Counted from the first letter of the stretch, positions 24,364-33,354 are shown. The stretch: DNA of 38,656 nt from Ureibacillus massiliensis 4400831 = CIP 108448 = CCUG 49529 (GCF_000772965.1 NZ_JPVQ01000032.1:1-38656), one strand, 5' to 3'. A program made the numbers and translations. Notes: generated by a model not told the origin, from the sequence alone.

Positions 24364-24379
24364 ATGACCAGTTCATTAA
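24364..24379. repeat. Copy 2 of the 16-base TetR-operator-like motif
   Basis: Identical to 4152-4167. Here it lies about 110 bases upstream of the recombinase gene. Confidence 0.5.
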
Positions 24380-24384
24380 TAAGC

Positions 24385-24438
24385 GACTTTAAAAGCAACT
24401 GGACATTGATAGTCCTATATTTTTTCAGCTTTTAAGTC
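24385..24438. promoter_or_regulatory. Inverted repeat upstream of the recombinase
   Basis: GACTTTAAAAGC (24385-24396) and GCTTTTAAGTC (24428-24438) are complementary except for one extra T. It lies 48 bases before the recombinase start. It could be a recombination (res) site, transposase-binding sites or an operator. I cannot tell which. Confidence 0.35.
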
Positions 24439-24486
24439 AGACATTATGAATAATAATTGACTACATATAAGTGGGGGAAGAACAAG

Positions 24487-25296
24487 TTGGATGTTTTTGG
24501 ATATATAAGGGTTAGTACAAAAACTCAAATGGATGGGTATGGGTTAAAAACGCAGGAATCAGCAATTATAGACTTTTGCCAAAAGAATGGATACGACTTA
24601 ATTGAAGTATTTCGAGATGAGGGAATCTCTGGAACGATTGCAAACAGAGACGGATTAAATGATTTAATTAGTTCTTTTGGTGAAGTAAAGAAAGTTGTAG
24701 TATTAAACACCTCCCGACTTTGGAGAAGTGATACAGTCAAAGTTTTAGTTCACAGAGAATTTCAGAAGCATTCGGCTGACGTTATCAGCATTGAACAGCC
24801 TAATTACAGCGGAATTTACACGAAAAATCCAAATGACTTTTTGGTTAATGGGATGATGGAATTGCTCGACCAATATGAGAGAATGAGTATCGCTATGAAG
24901 CTCAACAAAGGCCGTAGAACAAAAATTAAAATGGGCGATAAAGCATGTGGGAATGCTCCTCTTGGCTATAAGTGGAATGATAAAGCAAAGATTATTGTTG
25001 ATGAAGAAACAGCGGCCATTATCGAATTGATTTTCAAAAAGTATTTGGAGTTACGCAGTCTTGGGAAACTTAAAAAGTATTTAGACAACTCTGGGGTAAG
25101 AAGCAGTAGGGGGAACAGATTTAGCAAACAGGCCTTGGTTGGGATACTAAAGAATGATTTTTATAAAGGTGTTTTAAGACACAGTGATTTGATTATCGAG
25201 GGGAATCATAAACCGTTGATAAATAAGGTCGTATTTGGGAAAGTACAAGCTCTAATTAATAGAAACAGAAAAGCTGGTGTAAGAAATGAGAAGTGA
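24487..25296 (+). CDS. Serine recombinase coupled to the Tn7-like genes
   Basis: A 269-residue serine recombinase. I start at TTG 24487, six bases after GGGGGAAG. The resolvase domain has the nucleophile Ser10 in YIRVSTKTQ, then FRDEGISGT and the Arg/Asp block SRLWRSD at 76-82. It is followed by a recombinase domain ([14 protein letters not shown], then [32 protein letters not shown]). It is much shorter than large phage integrases and lacks a clear zinc ribbon. The stop codon overlaps the tnsA start by 11 bases, so it is translated with the transposition genes. The likely role is resolving cointegrates, as TniR does in Tn5053 (inference). Confidence 0.85.
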   Translation: MDVFGYIRVSTKTQMDGYGLKTQESAIIDFCQKNGYDLIEVFRDEGISGTIANRDGLNDLISSFGEVKKVVVLNTSRLWRSDTVKVLVHREFQKHSADVISIEQPNYSGIYTKNPNDFLVNGMMELLDQYERMSIAMKLNKGRRTKIKMGDKACGNAPLGYKWNDKAKIIVDEETAAIIELIFKKYLELRSLGKLKKYLDNSGVRSSRGNRFSKQALVGILKNDFYKGVLRHSDLIIEGNHKPLINKVVFGKVQALINRNRKAGVRNEK

Positions 25297-26131
25297 GTGG
25301 AACGAGGAAAAATTACAAAGGTATATAAAGGAAGGTAGAGGACAGGGAGAATTTGAATCCTATAAAGGATTTATTCGAGTGCAGGACTTCGGCTCGGTTG
25401 GCAGAAGCAGTCGTTTAAGAACTTGGCGATGTAATCGGATTGTCCACCTACTGTCGGATATAGAAACACGATTCTTCTACCTAACTGAGTTTGACGATTC
25501 AATTTTACAAGTGAAAGAGCATGTGCCTTTATACGATTTTGAAGAAGTAGTTGGGGAGCAAGAAGATATAGATATAAGGAAATTTAAGGATAAACAATCG
25601 GGATTTCCCTACATTTTAACCACGACCTTTCTAATTACAGTTAGGGGAAATGACGGAAATACCTATGATGTTGCAAGGAGTGTTAAAGCAAGTCATGAAT
25701 TGGAAAGAAAGGCAGTGATTGAACGCTTCGAGTTAATAAGACGTTATTTTTGGAAAAAAGGTATTGATTGGGCGTTATTAACCCAAAAGGAGCTTCCAAT
25801 AGTTAAGGCGAAAAACATCGAGTGGATACATCCAGCGAGGTTTTTAGAGGAAACAACGGATTTTACTAAAGGTGATATTTCGTATATTTCAGGAATTCTT
25901 TTGGAATCACTCTATAAAAATAAAAGACCAGTTCGGGAGATAACAAGTTCAGTTGATTCTCAACTAAATCTTGAAGCTGGTTCAGGGTTGTTGCTATTTA
26001 AACATTTATTAACAACCAAACAGATAAAAATAGATATGAATAAGAAGATTGAATTAAACCAATCGGCAGAAGTTTTAGAGATAGTTCCGCAAGAAAGGCA
26101 GGGTGAAATAAAAATTGCTATTGACCGTTAA
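25286..26131 (+). CDS. tnsA: TnsA-like endonuclease lacking the D114 equivalent
   Basis: A 281-residue TnsA homologue. The family's N-terminus is clear ([16 protein letters not shown], then [20 protein letters not shown] with Glu60, matching Tn7 Glu63). The stretch [14 protein letters not shown] aligns with Tn7 VMSTDFLVDC, so catalytic Asp114 is replaced by Thr114 (codon ACC, 25625-25627). The lysine is kept (VARSVKAS, Lys134; Tn7 Lys132), as are the downstream [20 protein letters not shown] and the C-terminal winged-helix-like part. TnsA makes the 5' cuts in Tn7. This copy is predicted to be unable to cut. It may still act as a structural partner for TnsB and TnsC. The start overlaps the recombinase gene. 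Confidence 0.88.
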   Translation: MRSEWNEEKLQRYIKEGRGQGEFESYKGFIRVQDFGSVGRSSRLRTWRCNRIVHLLSDIETRFFYLTEFDDSILQVKEHVPLYDFEEVVGEQEDIDIRKFKDKQSGFPYILTTTFLITVRGNDGNTYDVARSVKASHELERKAVIERFELIRRYFWKKGIDWALLTQKELPIVKAKNIEWIHPARFLEETTDFTKGDISYISGILLESLYKNKRPVREITSSVDSQLNLEAGSGLLLFKHLLTTKQIKIDMNKKIELNQSAEVLEIVPQERQGEIKIAIDR

Positions 26132-28301
26132 TACGTTAATCGGTTATACGGGAGATTCGTTAAAGGATACCGTTGAAAGAATATTGTGGATTAGCAGTGA
26201 TTATACAGTTGCAGTTTTGATTGATATTTATGCTAACAAGAGCACTCCAATATATAAAAATGTAGAAGACATTGTTAATGATATTGAGATTAAAGGTGCA
26301 ACCGTTATTAAAGATGACCCTTTCCAAATTTTTAGAAATGATAATGAGATTAATGAAAAAGAGAAGGAGATTCGGAATAAAGCATGGGAGATAATAAAAG
26401 CCATTGCGGAGAAAGAAAATGAACCAGAAGTTTTTAATGCAAAGAAACGTGCAGAACTTGTTAAAAAGGCAAGTGGAAAATTTGGAGTAAGTAATAAAAC
26501 AGTCTACAAGTATTTAAGGCGATATTGGCAAAGGGGAAAACACATGAATGCCCTTTTGCCAGATTACAAGAATATAGGGAGGTCTCAGGAAAAACAAGCA
26601 ACAGGTAAAAAAAGGGGGAGACCAAAAAAATATAAAGATATTGTGGGTGAAGGTGTAAATGTCAATGAAGAAACGAAACGGATATTTAGGATAGCACTTA
26701 ATAAATTTTACTATACAAAGTCTGGTAACTCCTTAAACACTGCATACCAGTTAATGAGGAAGGAATTTTATGCAGATGGTTACAGGATAGATGGAGGCAT
26801 TAGGAAGCCAATATTAAAACCATCCAGTGAAGTTCCAACCTTTGGACAGTTTAAATACTTCTTTTATAAGGAGCGAAACTTGAAGAAGGAAATATACTCA
26901 AGGCAGGGGTCGAAAGAGTATTTGCAAAATCATAGAGCATTATTGGGTAACTCTACAGTAGAGGCTTATGGACCAGGTTATTACGAAATTGATGCCACCA
27001 TTGCTGATGTTTACTTAGTCTCCAGATATAACAGAAATTGGATAATCGGAAGGCCCGTCATCTACCTCTGTGTGGACAAGTTTTCCATGATGATTACAGG
27101 ACTATATGTGGGCTTAGAAGGACCTTCTTGGAATGGGGCTATGAGTGCTCTTGCTAATTCGGCAAGTAATAAAGTGGATTTTTGCAAAGAGTACGATATT
27201 GAGATTATAGAGGAGCAATGGCCATCCCGCCATCTTTGCGATACTTTGATAGCTGACCGAGAGTTGCAGGGTAAGATGGTTGAGACACTTGTTAGTTCCT
27301 TACATGTTAAAGTACAGAACACAAGTCCCTATAGAGCCGATATGAAACCTTTTGTAGAAAGAAAATTTCAAATTATTAATGAGAAATCCGTACAACCATT
27401 TTTACCTGGAACTGTGAAAACTGATTTCCGTAAGAGAGGAAGCCGAGATTATCGTCTTGATAGCGTTCTCGATTTGTTCCAATTTACCCAAGTTATGATT
27501 TATTCGATTCTCGAATATAACCAAAGTTGGCTTTCTAATTATAATCGTGAAGAAATGATGATTAGCGATGATATAGAGCCTATTCCAATAAAGTTATGGA
27601 ATTGGGGAATGAAAAATCGTGCTGGTTTATTGCGTTCTGTTTCAGAAGATACTATGAAATTGTGTCTGATGCCAACTGCAAATGCTTATATAACTGGTAA
27701 AGGAATTAAATTCAAAGGGTTATTTTACACTTCTTCAAATCTTATTAGAGAAGGTAGTTTTGAACGTGTTCGTATAAGTGGTAGTGGAGAAAAGATTCAT
27801 ATATCCTATGACCCAAGAAATTTAAACTTCATATATATAAAGAAGGAAGACGGAAAAGAATTTGAGAAATGCCACCTTCTGGATTACCAAGAAGTTCACA
27901 TAAACAAGAGTATTGAAGAGTTTGAATACTTACAGGAATATGAAAAGTTACTGAAAAAGCAAAAAGAGGATGAACAGTTACAATCCAAAATTGATTTAAT
28001 TTCAGAGATAGAAAATATCGTTCAAGAAGCAGAGAAAATGACGAGGGAACAGCAGGATGAAACTGAGAGCAAGACACAAAAACTAAAGGGAATTCGTAAA
28101 AATAGGCAAATAGAAAAGATGATTAACAAAGAAAATGAGGCATTTGAACTTGATAAGAAAGTGACGAACGAAAAGGGAGAAGTTCTTTCATTTAATAGAA
28201 TGAATAATCAAGAACCTGAAGAGGGACCAGAAGAGTTTGAAAATGAAATGGCCCTATTAAGAAAGAAGCAGAAGGAGAGAACGTATGGAAAAACAGAATA
28301 A
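26115..28301 (+). CDS. tnsB: TnsB-like DDE transposase
   Basis: A 728-residue DDE transposase that starts at TTG 26115 inside the end of tnsA. The N-terminal half carries helix-turn-helix DNA-binding regions (VSNKTVYKYLRRYWQRGK) and a basic GKKRGRPKK patch. The catalytic core has Asp293 in EIDATIADVYLV, Asp381 in LIADRELQG and Glu415 in FVERKFQII, with GLEGPSWNGAM between them, as in Tn7 TnsB (D273, D361, E396). It makes the 3' cuts and joins ends to target DNA. The C-terminal tail is Glu/Lys-rich, as expected for contact with TnsC. It overlaps tnsC by 17 bases. Confidence 0.93.
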   Translation: MLLTVNTLIGYTGDSLKDTVERILWISSDYTVAVLIDIYANKSTPIYKNVEDIVNDIEIKGATVIKDDPFQIFRNDNEINEKEKEIRNKAWEIIKAIAEKENEPEVFNAKKRAELVKKASGKFGVSNKTVYKYLRRYWQRGKHMNALLPDYKNIGRSQEKQATGKKRGRPKKYKDIVGEGVNVNEETKRIFRIALNKFYYTKSGNSLNTAYQLMRKEFYADGYRIDGGIRKPILKPSSEVPTFGQFKYFFYKERNLKKEIYSRQGSKEYLQNHRALLGNSTVEAYGPGYYEIDATIADVYLVSRYNRNWIIGRPVIYLCVDKFSMMITGLYVGLEGPSWNGAMSALANSASNKVDFCKEYDIEIIEEQWPSRHLCDTLIADRELQGKMVETLVSSLHVKVQNTSPYRADMKPFVERKFQIINEKSVQPFLPGTVKTDFRKRGSRDYRLDSVLDLFQFTQVMIYSILEYNQSWLSNYNREEMMISDDIEPIPIKLWNWGMKNRAGLLRSVSEDTMKLCLMPTANAYITGKGIKFKGLFYTSSNLIREGSFERVRISGSGEKIHISYDPRNLNFIYIKKEDGKEFEKCHLLDYQEVHINKSIEEFEYLQEYEKLLKKQKEDEQLQSKIDLISEIENIVQEAEKMTREQQDETESKTQKLKGIRKNRQIEKMINKENEAFELDKKVTNEKGEVLSFNRMNNQEPEEGPEEFENEMALLRKKQKERTYGKTE

Positions 28302-29949
28302 AGTAATAATTCCAAACGGTGGAGAAGCTGTAATGGCAAAATATAGAGACCAGGAAGTGATGGAATACAGAAACAATCCTTTTATCGAAGCTCTTCCTCC
28401 CATTCTTTCAAAGGAGGAGGTAGTTGATAAATTAGCCTATTATCCACCTTTTAATGAAAATGAACGTAACTTGGATAGTCATATAAGACTGCACCTTGTC
28501 CAGCGATTATTCCAATATTACCAGCCAATTTTTCAAACGCTTGATTTGGAGTCAAGGGTCTCCAGGATGATTCGTATGGGTTATGTTCATAACAATCCTT
28601 TTAAACCAGAATTCGCTCAAGGATTGCACGAAAACTACAAGTCGATTCTAAACGCAAACATAGATATGTACAATGGCAATTTAAAAAGCACGTCTTCTGC
28701 AATGACGATTTTGGGACCATCAGGAATCGGTAAAAGCCGAATGATAAATGTGGTACTATCAGCTCTACCACAACTTATTGTTCATTCTCGCTATAAGAAT
28801 AATGATTTTAATATGTATCAGTTGGTCTGGCTTAAATTAGATTGTTCATTCGATGGAAATATTAAAGGTGTTTGTATTGATGCATATAGGAGCTTGGATA
28901 GTTTATTGGGTACAAGCTATTATAAGCGGTTTGGTTCAGCAAGAATGCCCATAGCCTCCATGCAACCTGCTTTATCTCAAATGCTTAGGGTTCATGGGGT
29001 TGGACTACTGGTAATAGACGAGGTGCAGTCGCTGAGCGTTGCCAAATCTGGTGGAGCAGAAAAAATGATGAACTTCTTTCATTACTTATCTAATATGGGA
29101 ACTCCTATTCTTTTGATAGGAACACCAAAGGCACTTCCTTATTTAAGAGGCGACCTCCGCCAAGCACGAAGAGGCAGTGGTCAGGGTGATATGGTGATAG
29201 AACGCATGAAAAAGGATTTTAATTGGGATTTAATTCTCGAAGGAATGTGGGATTATCAGTGGGTGAGAAAGCCAACTGCTCTTACACAAGAGTTTAAAGA
29301 TATTTTATATGATGAATCTGGCGGAATAACAGATATTGCGATTAAACTTTTTGTCATGGCTCAAGTAAAGGCAATTTCCAGTGGTAAGGAACAAATAACT
29401 CCTGCATTAATAAGAAAAGTGGCAAGAGAGAATTTGCAACTAATTCAGCCGATGATTAATGCTATAAGAAGTGGCGACATTAAAGCTATTTCGAGATACG
29501 AAGATATCGCACCTATAGATGTAGAAGGGTTTATTAATCAGGAATTTTCTACTGTTTCTATGAACAATAAAATAAAAGAAATTCAAAAAGCGAAGAAAAA
29601 GCAGGAGAAAAATTGGAAGGAAAACGTGAGGGAACAGTCTATCTTAAAGTTAATTGAGTTGGATGTTGAACCAGGCAAGGCAAAAAAGTGTATTGATACT
29701 GTGATTGAAAAGCAAGGACAAGAATTTGATATAAAGGGGATTGTAAAAGAGGCGTTTAAGCTGTCTATAAATATAGAAGAAAGTAGCCCTATACCGACTA
29801 AATTACCAAAGAAAATGGAGTTGCAAAACAAGCAAGATTTAAGATTGATTGTTTCGGAAGGAAAAGCAAATGGTCTATCTGCCCATGAAGCACTTAAAGA
29901 AAAAGGAATTATTAAAGTGATAGAAAATGATTTCTTCAGTGTGGGGTGA
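28285..29949 (+). CDS. tnsC: TnsC-like AAA+ target-selection ATPase
   Basis: A 554-residue AAA+ ATPase. Walker A is GPSGIGKSR (residues 144-152) and Walker B is LLVIDEVQSL (241-250), followed by a sensor-like ILLIGTPKALPYL, all as in TnsC. It bridges the TnsD-bound target and the TnsAB transposase and polymerises on DNA. The last 120 residues are Lys-rich. It starts 17 bases before the end of tnsB and its stop overlaps the start region of tnsD, completing a four-gene coupled operon. Confidence 0.93.
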   Translation: MEKQNKVIIPNGGEAVMAKYRDQEVMEYRNNPFIEALPPILSKEEVVDKLAYYPPFNENERNLDSHIRLHLVQRLFQYYQPIFQTLDLESRVSRMIRMGYVHNNPFKPEFAQGLHENYKSILNANIDMYNGNLKSTSSAMTILGPSGIGKSRMINVVLSALPQLIVHSRYKNNDFNMYQLVWLKLDCSFDGNIKGVCIDAYRSLDSLLGTSYYKRFGSARMPIASMQPALSQMLRVHGVGLLVIDEVQSLSVAKSGGAEKMMNFFHYLSNMGTPILLIGTPKALPYLRGDLRQARRGSGQGDMVIERMKKDFNWDLILEGMWDYQWVRKPTALTQEFKDILYDESGGITDIAIKLFVMAQVKAISSGKEQITPALIRKVARENLQLIQPMINAIRSGDIKAISRYEDIAPIDVEGFINQEFSTVSMNNKIKEIQKAKKKQEKNWKENVREQSILKLIELDVEPGKAKKCIDTVIEKQGQEFDIKGIVKEAFKLSINIEESSPIPTKLPKKMELQNKQDLRLIVSEGKANGLSAHEALKEKGIIKVIENDFFSVG

Positions 29950-29954
29950 GAATA

Positions 29955-31829
29955 ATGGTTGGTTTTTTTCCAACACCGTATCCGAATGAGTTGTTATATA
30001 GTACATTAGCACGTTTCCATATAAGAAGTGGGAACATCAGCCCCAAGGCAACCATTGAAGAGTTATTTGGCTCTCGTTCTGTCACTACTGTTGTCGATTT
30101 ACCAGCCAACATAGATAGCTTGATAAGCAATTTACCGATTGGAAGTGCATATACTGCGGAAAATTTGATAATGGAGAACACTTTATATCCATTTTATAGT
30201 GCCTTTCTTCCGCCAGAACGTGCCAAAAGCATCTTGCAATCTATGAAGGGTAACAGCGGTGGAAGCATCCATAATCGAATAGGTGTTATGGCAAGTACAA
30301 TTGCAGAGAATAGATATATTAGGATGTGCAAAGAGTGTGCGACAGAGTCATTAAAGAAATATGGAGAAGTGTATTGGGTGAGAAGTCACCAAATTCCTGG
30401 GATTATTATTTGTTCAAAGCATAAGACCTTACTGTACAACAGCAAAGTATTAGTACATCACTTTAACAAAAATGAGTTTGTTCCAGCAACTGTAGACAAT
30501 TGCAATTTAACCGAAGAACATAAAACCTCAAAGAATATAGAAGATGCTATAGAATCTGAATTTATCCCCAATTATATTCAAGTTGTAGATAATGTGGATA
30601 AACTATTAAACAATCGTTATTCCAATAAGCCACCTGAATGGTTTTTCTCTCAATATATAGAGAGGTTAAAGTTGATGGGATTAGCAAATATAAATGGAAG
30701 TGTAAAGCAAAAAGAACTTCGAGAGCAGTTTCTTGAGTTTTATGGGGAGAATTTATTAACGATAGTCCAATCATCCATTACTAATAATGAAAGTTGCTGG
30801 TTAAGTATGATGGTTAGAAAACCACGTAAAACTGTTCATCCAATTAGACATCTGCTGATGATTCAATTTTTAGGAATTATGTTGGAAGACTTATGGAATG
30901 AGGAAAATGAGTATTTACCTTTTGGCAAAAGTCCTTTTCCATGTTTAAATGCGGGAGCAGACCATTATTTACAGCCAGTAATTACTGAAGTGTCTATACG
31001 GTATGACAGTAAAATCAAGAGGCCAGTTGGGACATTTAGCTGTTCCTGTGGGTTTGTTTACGCACGAAAGGGACCCGATAGTAGTGAAGATGATAGGTAC
31101 AAGGTTGGAAGAGTAAAAGAGTTTGGAGAAGTATGGAAATCAAAGCTAAAAGAACTTTTTCAAATGAATTTAAGTATGAGAGAAATCGCAAGAAGATTAA
31201 AGGTAGATGTAAATACGGTAAAGAAATATGGTCAGAATTTAGGAGAAACCGAAGTGGAACTCGGTTATAAAAGAAAAGACAATCTTATTAACAAGGATAG
31301 TTTTCGTAATGAATGGCTGGATTTGCAGAAGCGATATCCCGAAAAGAGTAAAACGGAACTGCGGAAGGTTAATAGTGGTCTTTATACTTGGCTATATCGC
31401 AATGATAGGGAGTGGTTAAATTCAAACTCTCCAAAAAAGAAGCAAATTACTATGGTAAATAATCGGGTGGATTGGGATAAAAGAGATGTGGAAACTCATG
31501 AGTCCGTAAAGGGAATTGTAGAAGAAATACTTAATTCCCCTAATAAGCCTGAAAGAGTAACGATAAGCAGAGTTGGGAAGAAAGTAGACAAATTATCCTT
31601 GCTGGAAAAGCATCTATTCAAGTTGCCTCAAACCAATGAATACTTGCTACAACATATTGAATCGGTAAGAGATTTTCAAATTCGCAGAATCAAATGGGCG
31701 ATTAAAGAATGCCAACGAGAAGGATATGATGTGCAATGGTGGAGAGTATCGAGGGTAGCTGGTATTCGGGGTGAATGGATAGAGGAATTAGAAGTGGAGT
31801 TTGAAAGGATAAGTAGCATTATTTCATAA
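29955..31829 (+). CDS. tnsD: TnsD/TniQ-family target-site selector
   Basis: A 624-residue protein. I prefer ATG 29955, eight bases after GTGGGG, over the GTG nine bases upstream. It begins with the TniQ signature GFFPTPYPNELLYSTLARF, then carries a zinc finger (Cys125 and Cys128 in MCKECATE; Cys153 and His156 in ICSKHKTLL). A helix-turn-helix near residue 410 (MREIARRLKVDVNTVKKYGQ) is expected to read the attachment site. The long C-terminus, typical of TnsD rather than short TniQ, suggests recognition of a specific chromosomal or plasmid site. No second TniQ, TnsE or Cas gene is present in the window. Confidence 0.92.
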   Translation: MVGFFPTPYPNELLYSTLARFHIRSGNISPKATIEELFGSRSVTTVVDLPANIDSLISNLPIGSAYTAENLIMENTLYPFYSAFLPPERAKSILQSMKGNSGGSIHNRIGVMASTIAENRYIRMCKECATESLKKYGEVYWVRSHQIPGIIICSKHKTLLYNSKVLVHHFNKNEFVPATVDNCNLTEEHKTSKNIEDAIESEFIPNYIQVVDNVDKLLNNRYSNKPPEWFFSQYIERLKLMGLANINGSVKQKELREQFLEFYGENLLTIVQSSITNNESCWLSMMVRKPRKTVHPIRHLLMIQFLGIMLEDLWNEENEYLPFGKSPFPCLNAGADHYLQPVITEVSIRYDSKIKRPVGTFSCSCGFVYARKGPDSSEDDRYKVGRVKEFGEVWKSKLKELFQMNLSMREIARRLKVDVNTVKKYGQNLGETEVELGYKRKDNLINKDSFRNEWLDLQKRYPEKSKTELRKVNSGLYTWLYRNDREWLNSNSPKKKQITMVNNRVDWDKRDVETHESVKGIVEEILNSPNKPERVTISRVGKKVDKLSLLEKHLFKLPQTNEYLLQHIESVRDFQIRRIKWAIKECQREGYDVQWWRVSRVAGIRGEWIEELEVEFERISSIIS

Positions 31830-31970
31830 GATTAGTTTAGCAAGGTTTGGCTTGATATTGGGAAGAGCTGTAGGTATCATAAATTTATAGAAAATAATAA
31901 TTATTTGAAATGAGGAAACAAAATGGCGACTTTTTATATTAATCGCAAAAGTCCATATTGCATAAATTAA

Positions 31971-31997
31971 CGCTCAGTCATAGGACTGGGCGTTTTT
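31971..31997 (+). terminator. Intrinsic terminator after tnsD
   Basis: CGCTCAGTC / GACTGGGCG nine-pair stem (one G-T), short loop, T5 tail. A 15-codon frame at 31923 (MATFYINRKSPYCIN) lies just before it and is probably not a gene. Confidence 0.8.
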
Positions 31998-32040
31998 AAT
32001 TGTGTTTGTTTCCAAACTGTATCGAAAGGAGGAGAGAGAA

Positions 32041-32163
32041 TGTTGTTGGAAAAGTTGAAAGGGTCTTTACAAAATCTTTCTATTGAATTAATTGGAGACG
32101 CACTTACTATTGCTGTTTCTTTAGTCATTGGCTACTATGTGAAAGTTTTCTTTCTTATGTAGT
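32041..32163 (+). CDS. Small membrane protein, 40 aa
   Basis: ATG 32041 with an excellent AAAGGAGGAG site. It begins MLLEKLKGSLQNLSIELIGD and then has one hydrophobic span (ALTIAVSLVIGYYVKVFFLM). It is the first gene of a run of very small genes behind tnsD. The form is that of a holin-like or regulatory microprotein. Function unknown. Confidence 0.5.
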
Positions 32164-32205
32164 TAGCTTTATTAAAGACTGTAATCAAAAGGAGATGACT
32201 AATTT

Positions 32206-32274
32206 GTGAATGAAATGAGTTTCGTGGATGTTATAAACAGGTCAGATTACAACTTAAAGAACGATGATGAATAG
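32206..32274 (+). CDS. Possible 22-aa leader peptide
   Basis: GTG 32206 after AAAGGAGATG; short frame ending YNLKNDDE. Its stop codon lies 20 bases before the ATG of the next gene. It could be a leader peptide or chance. Confidence 0.3.
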   Translation: MNEMSFVDVINRSDYNLKNDDE

Positions 32275-32293
32275 GAACAAGGAGGATATAAGA

Positions 32294-32506
32294 ATGAATA
32301 AGGGATTTAAGCAGGAAAAGGAAATTGATATTACCGAATTGATGGAGGTGTTATCATTTAATGCTGAATTAGAATTGGATAATGATATTCGAGAATGGTT
32401 ACAAACACCGCCTGTTAAATTGCAGAATTATGGATATGAGGTGGAAAGGGAAGAGGAGTATTTTGCAACACTAAACGAGATTTCAGAATATCTATTGGAG
32501 AGATGA
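32294..32506 (+). CDS. Acidic hypothetical protein, 70 aa
   Basis: ATG 32294 is preceded by AAGGAGG; the longer frame from 32264 lacks a ribosome binding site. The protein is acidic (EIDITELMEVLSFNAELEL; EVEREEEYFATLNEISEYL), with no membrane or zinc motif. No family recognised. Member of the small-gene cassette. Confidence 0.55.
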   Translation: MNKGFKQEKEIDITELMEVLSFNAELELDNDIREWLQTPPVKLQNYGYEVEREEEYFATLNEISEYLLER

Positions 32507-32542
32507 TGAAATAAGAATCGCAAATAAAGGAGGGAAGTCTTA

Positions 32543-32794
32543 ATGGAACAAGATTGGATGGAAAAGTTTAGAGCAGAACTTCTGGAGGATATGAAAAAGG
32601 AAGCAAGGCAAGAGATAGCGGAAGAAATGGCAAGAATTTATCTGGAGACCACTGATTATGATGATGAACCAATATCTGAAAGGTTTGGAGTGCCTATTTA
32701 CAAAATAGAGCAATTTAGAGAAGACCATAAAAAGTGGCAGTTCGCAAAACAATTAGAGATAACAGAAGAACAGCTTTTCTTGAGGACAATGTGA
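32543..32794 (+). CDS. Helical hypothetical protein, 83 aa
   Basis: ATG 32543 with AAAGGAGGG. The first half is a charged helix (FRAELLEDMKKEARQEIAEE). The second half (EPISERFGVPIYKIEQF) could be a small helix-turn-helix. Its stop codon overlaps the next start in an ATGTGA-type overlap. Function unknown. Confidence 0.55.
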   Translation: MEQDWMEKFRAELLEDMKKEARQEIAEEMARIYLETTDYDDEPISERFGVPIYKIEQFREDHKKWQFAKQLEITEEQLFLRTM

Positions 32795-32988
32795 TTTCAT
32801 TGTGCTTACCAAAAGACATGTTTCTAAAGAAGGGAAAACTGGATGGGGCTGAAAATATGCTTTTGCTCGGTTTACATGCCACAGGATTAAAGCGATTTTT
32901 AGAACTCATCTCCGATGATACAAGGAAGACATTGCGAAAGATGCTAACTGAACAAGATTTAGACGTTAAAGAGGAGGGGGAAGAGTGA
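32791..32988 (+). CDS. Hypothetical protein, 65 aa, coupled
   Basis: GTG 32791 overlaps the previous stop codon (TGA 32792-32794) and has TTGAGG five bases before it. Its segment ENMLLLGLHATGLKRFLELI, then TRKTLRKMLTEQDL, is like the end of the gene at 33365 (MLMLCLFNMGIREFISIL, then KEELLCLLQQDL), so the two are probably paralogues. No named family. Confidence 0.55.
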   Translation: MISLCLPKDMFLKKGKLDGAENMLLLGLHATGLKRFLELISDDTRKTLRKMLTEQDLDVKEEGEE

Positions 32989-33176
32989 ATTACTATCAAA
33001 TGTTAGAGAATTTGCATGTTGTTTCCAATAATAAAGATAGAGATGATGAGAACTTCTGGTCACAAGAGGTATATAGCCAATCTGATTTTTCCAGTGCGTG
33101 TTTAGATGCCCATCTACTGGTAAGGAAAAATATTTGTAAACAAGTTGAGTGGGGAAAAGAACAAAATGAAGAATGA
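32985..33176 (+). CDS. Hypothetical protein, 63 aa, coupled
   Basis: GTG 32985 overlaps the previous stop (TGA 32986-32988) and has GAGGAGGGGG before it. Begins MNYYQMLENLHVVSNNKDRD. No motif recognised. The next gene starts inside its 3' end. Confidence 0.5.
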   Translation: MNYYQMLENLHVVSNNKDRDDENFWSQEVYSQSDFSSACLDAHLLVRKNICKQVEWGKEQNEE

Positions 33177-33354
33177 GCAAGAAATACCAAAAGAATATTG
33201 TCCGTATTGTGGCAAGAATTTGATAAGAATTCTTTCGGAACAAGAGCAAAAGAAATACAAACTTCGATACGTAAGTGAGAAAATTGGCGTTTCCAATTGG
33301 GATTCTATCTTTGCATGGAAATGTCCTTATTGTACTAAAACCTGGAGGAGGTAG
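33166..33354 (+). CDS. Small zinc-ribbon protein, 62 aa
   Basis: ATG 33166 lies inside the end of the previous gene. Two knuckles, EYCPYCGKNLI near the start and WKCPYCTKTW near the end, make a CxxC...CxxC zinc ribbon with a helical middle (SEQEQKKYKLRYVSEK). Such tiny ribbons can bind DNA, RNA or protein. Function unknown. Confidence 0.6.
   Translation: MKNEQEIPKEYCPYCGKNLIRILSEQEQKKYKLRYVSEKIGVSNWDSIFAWKCPYCTKTWRR

Larger units (their letters stand above)
24059..24486. other. Region before the recombinase-tns operon
   Basis: No gene supported. It contains a long terminator hairpin (24217-24280), a TetR-operator-like 16-base motif (24364-24379) and an inverted repeat (24385-24438). If this is a Tn7-type element, the end next to tnsA should be near here. 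A TGT at 24318-24320 could be a terminus but has no visible partner. Confidence 0.4.

Noticed and set aside
24487-31829. A CRISPR-associated transposon
   Set aside because: No cas gene, no repeat-spacer array and only one TniQ-family protein, of the long TnsD type.
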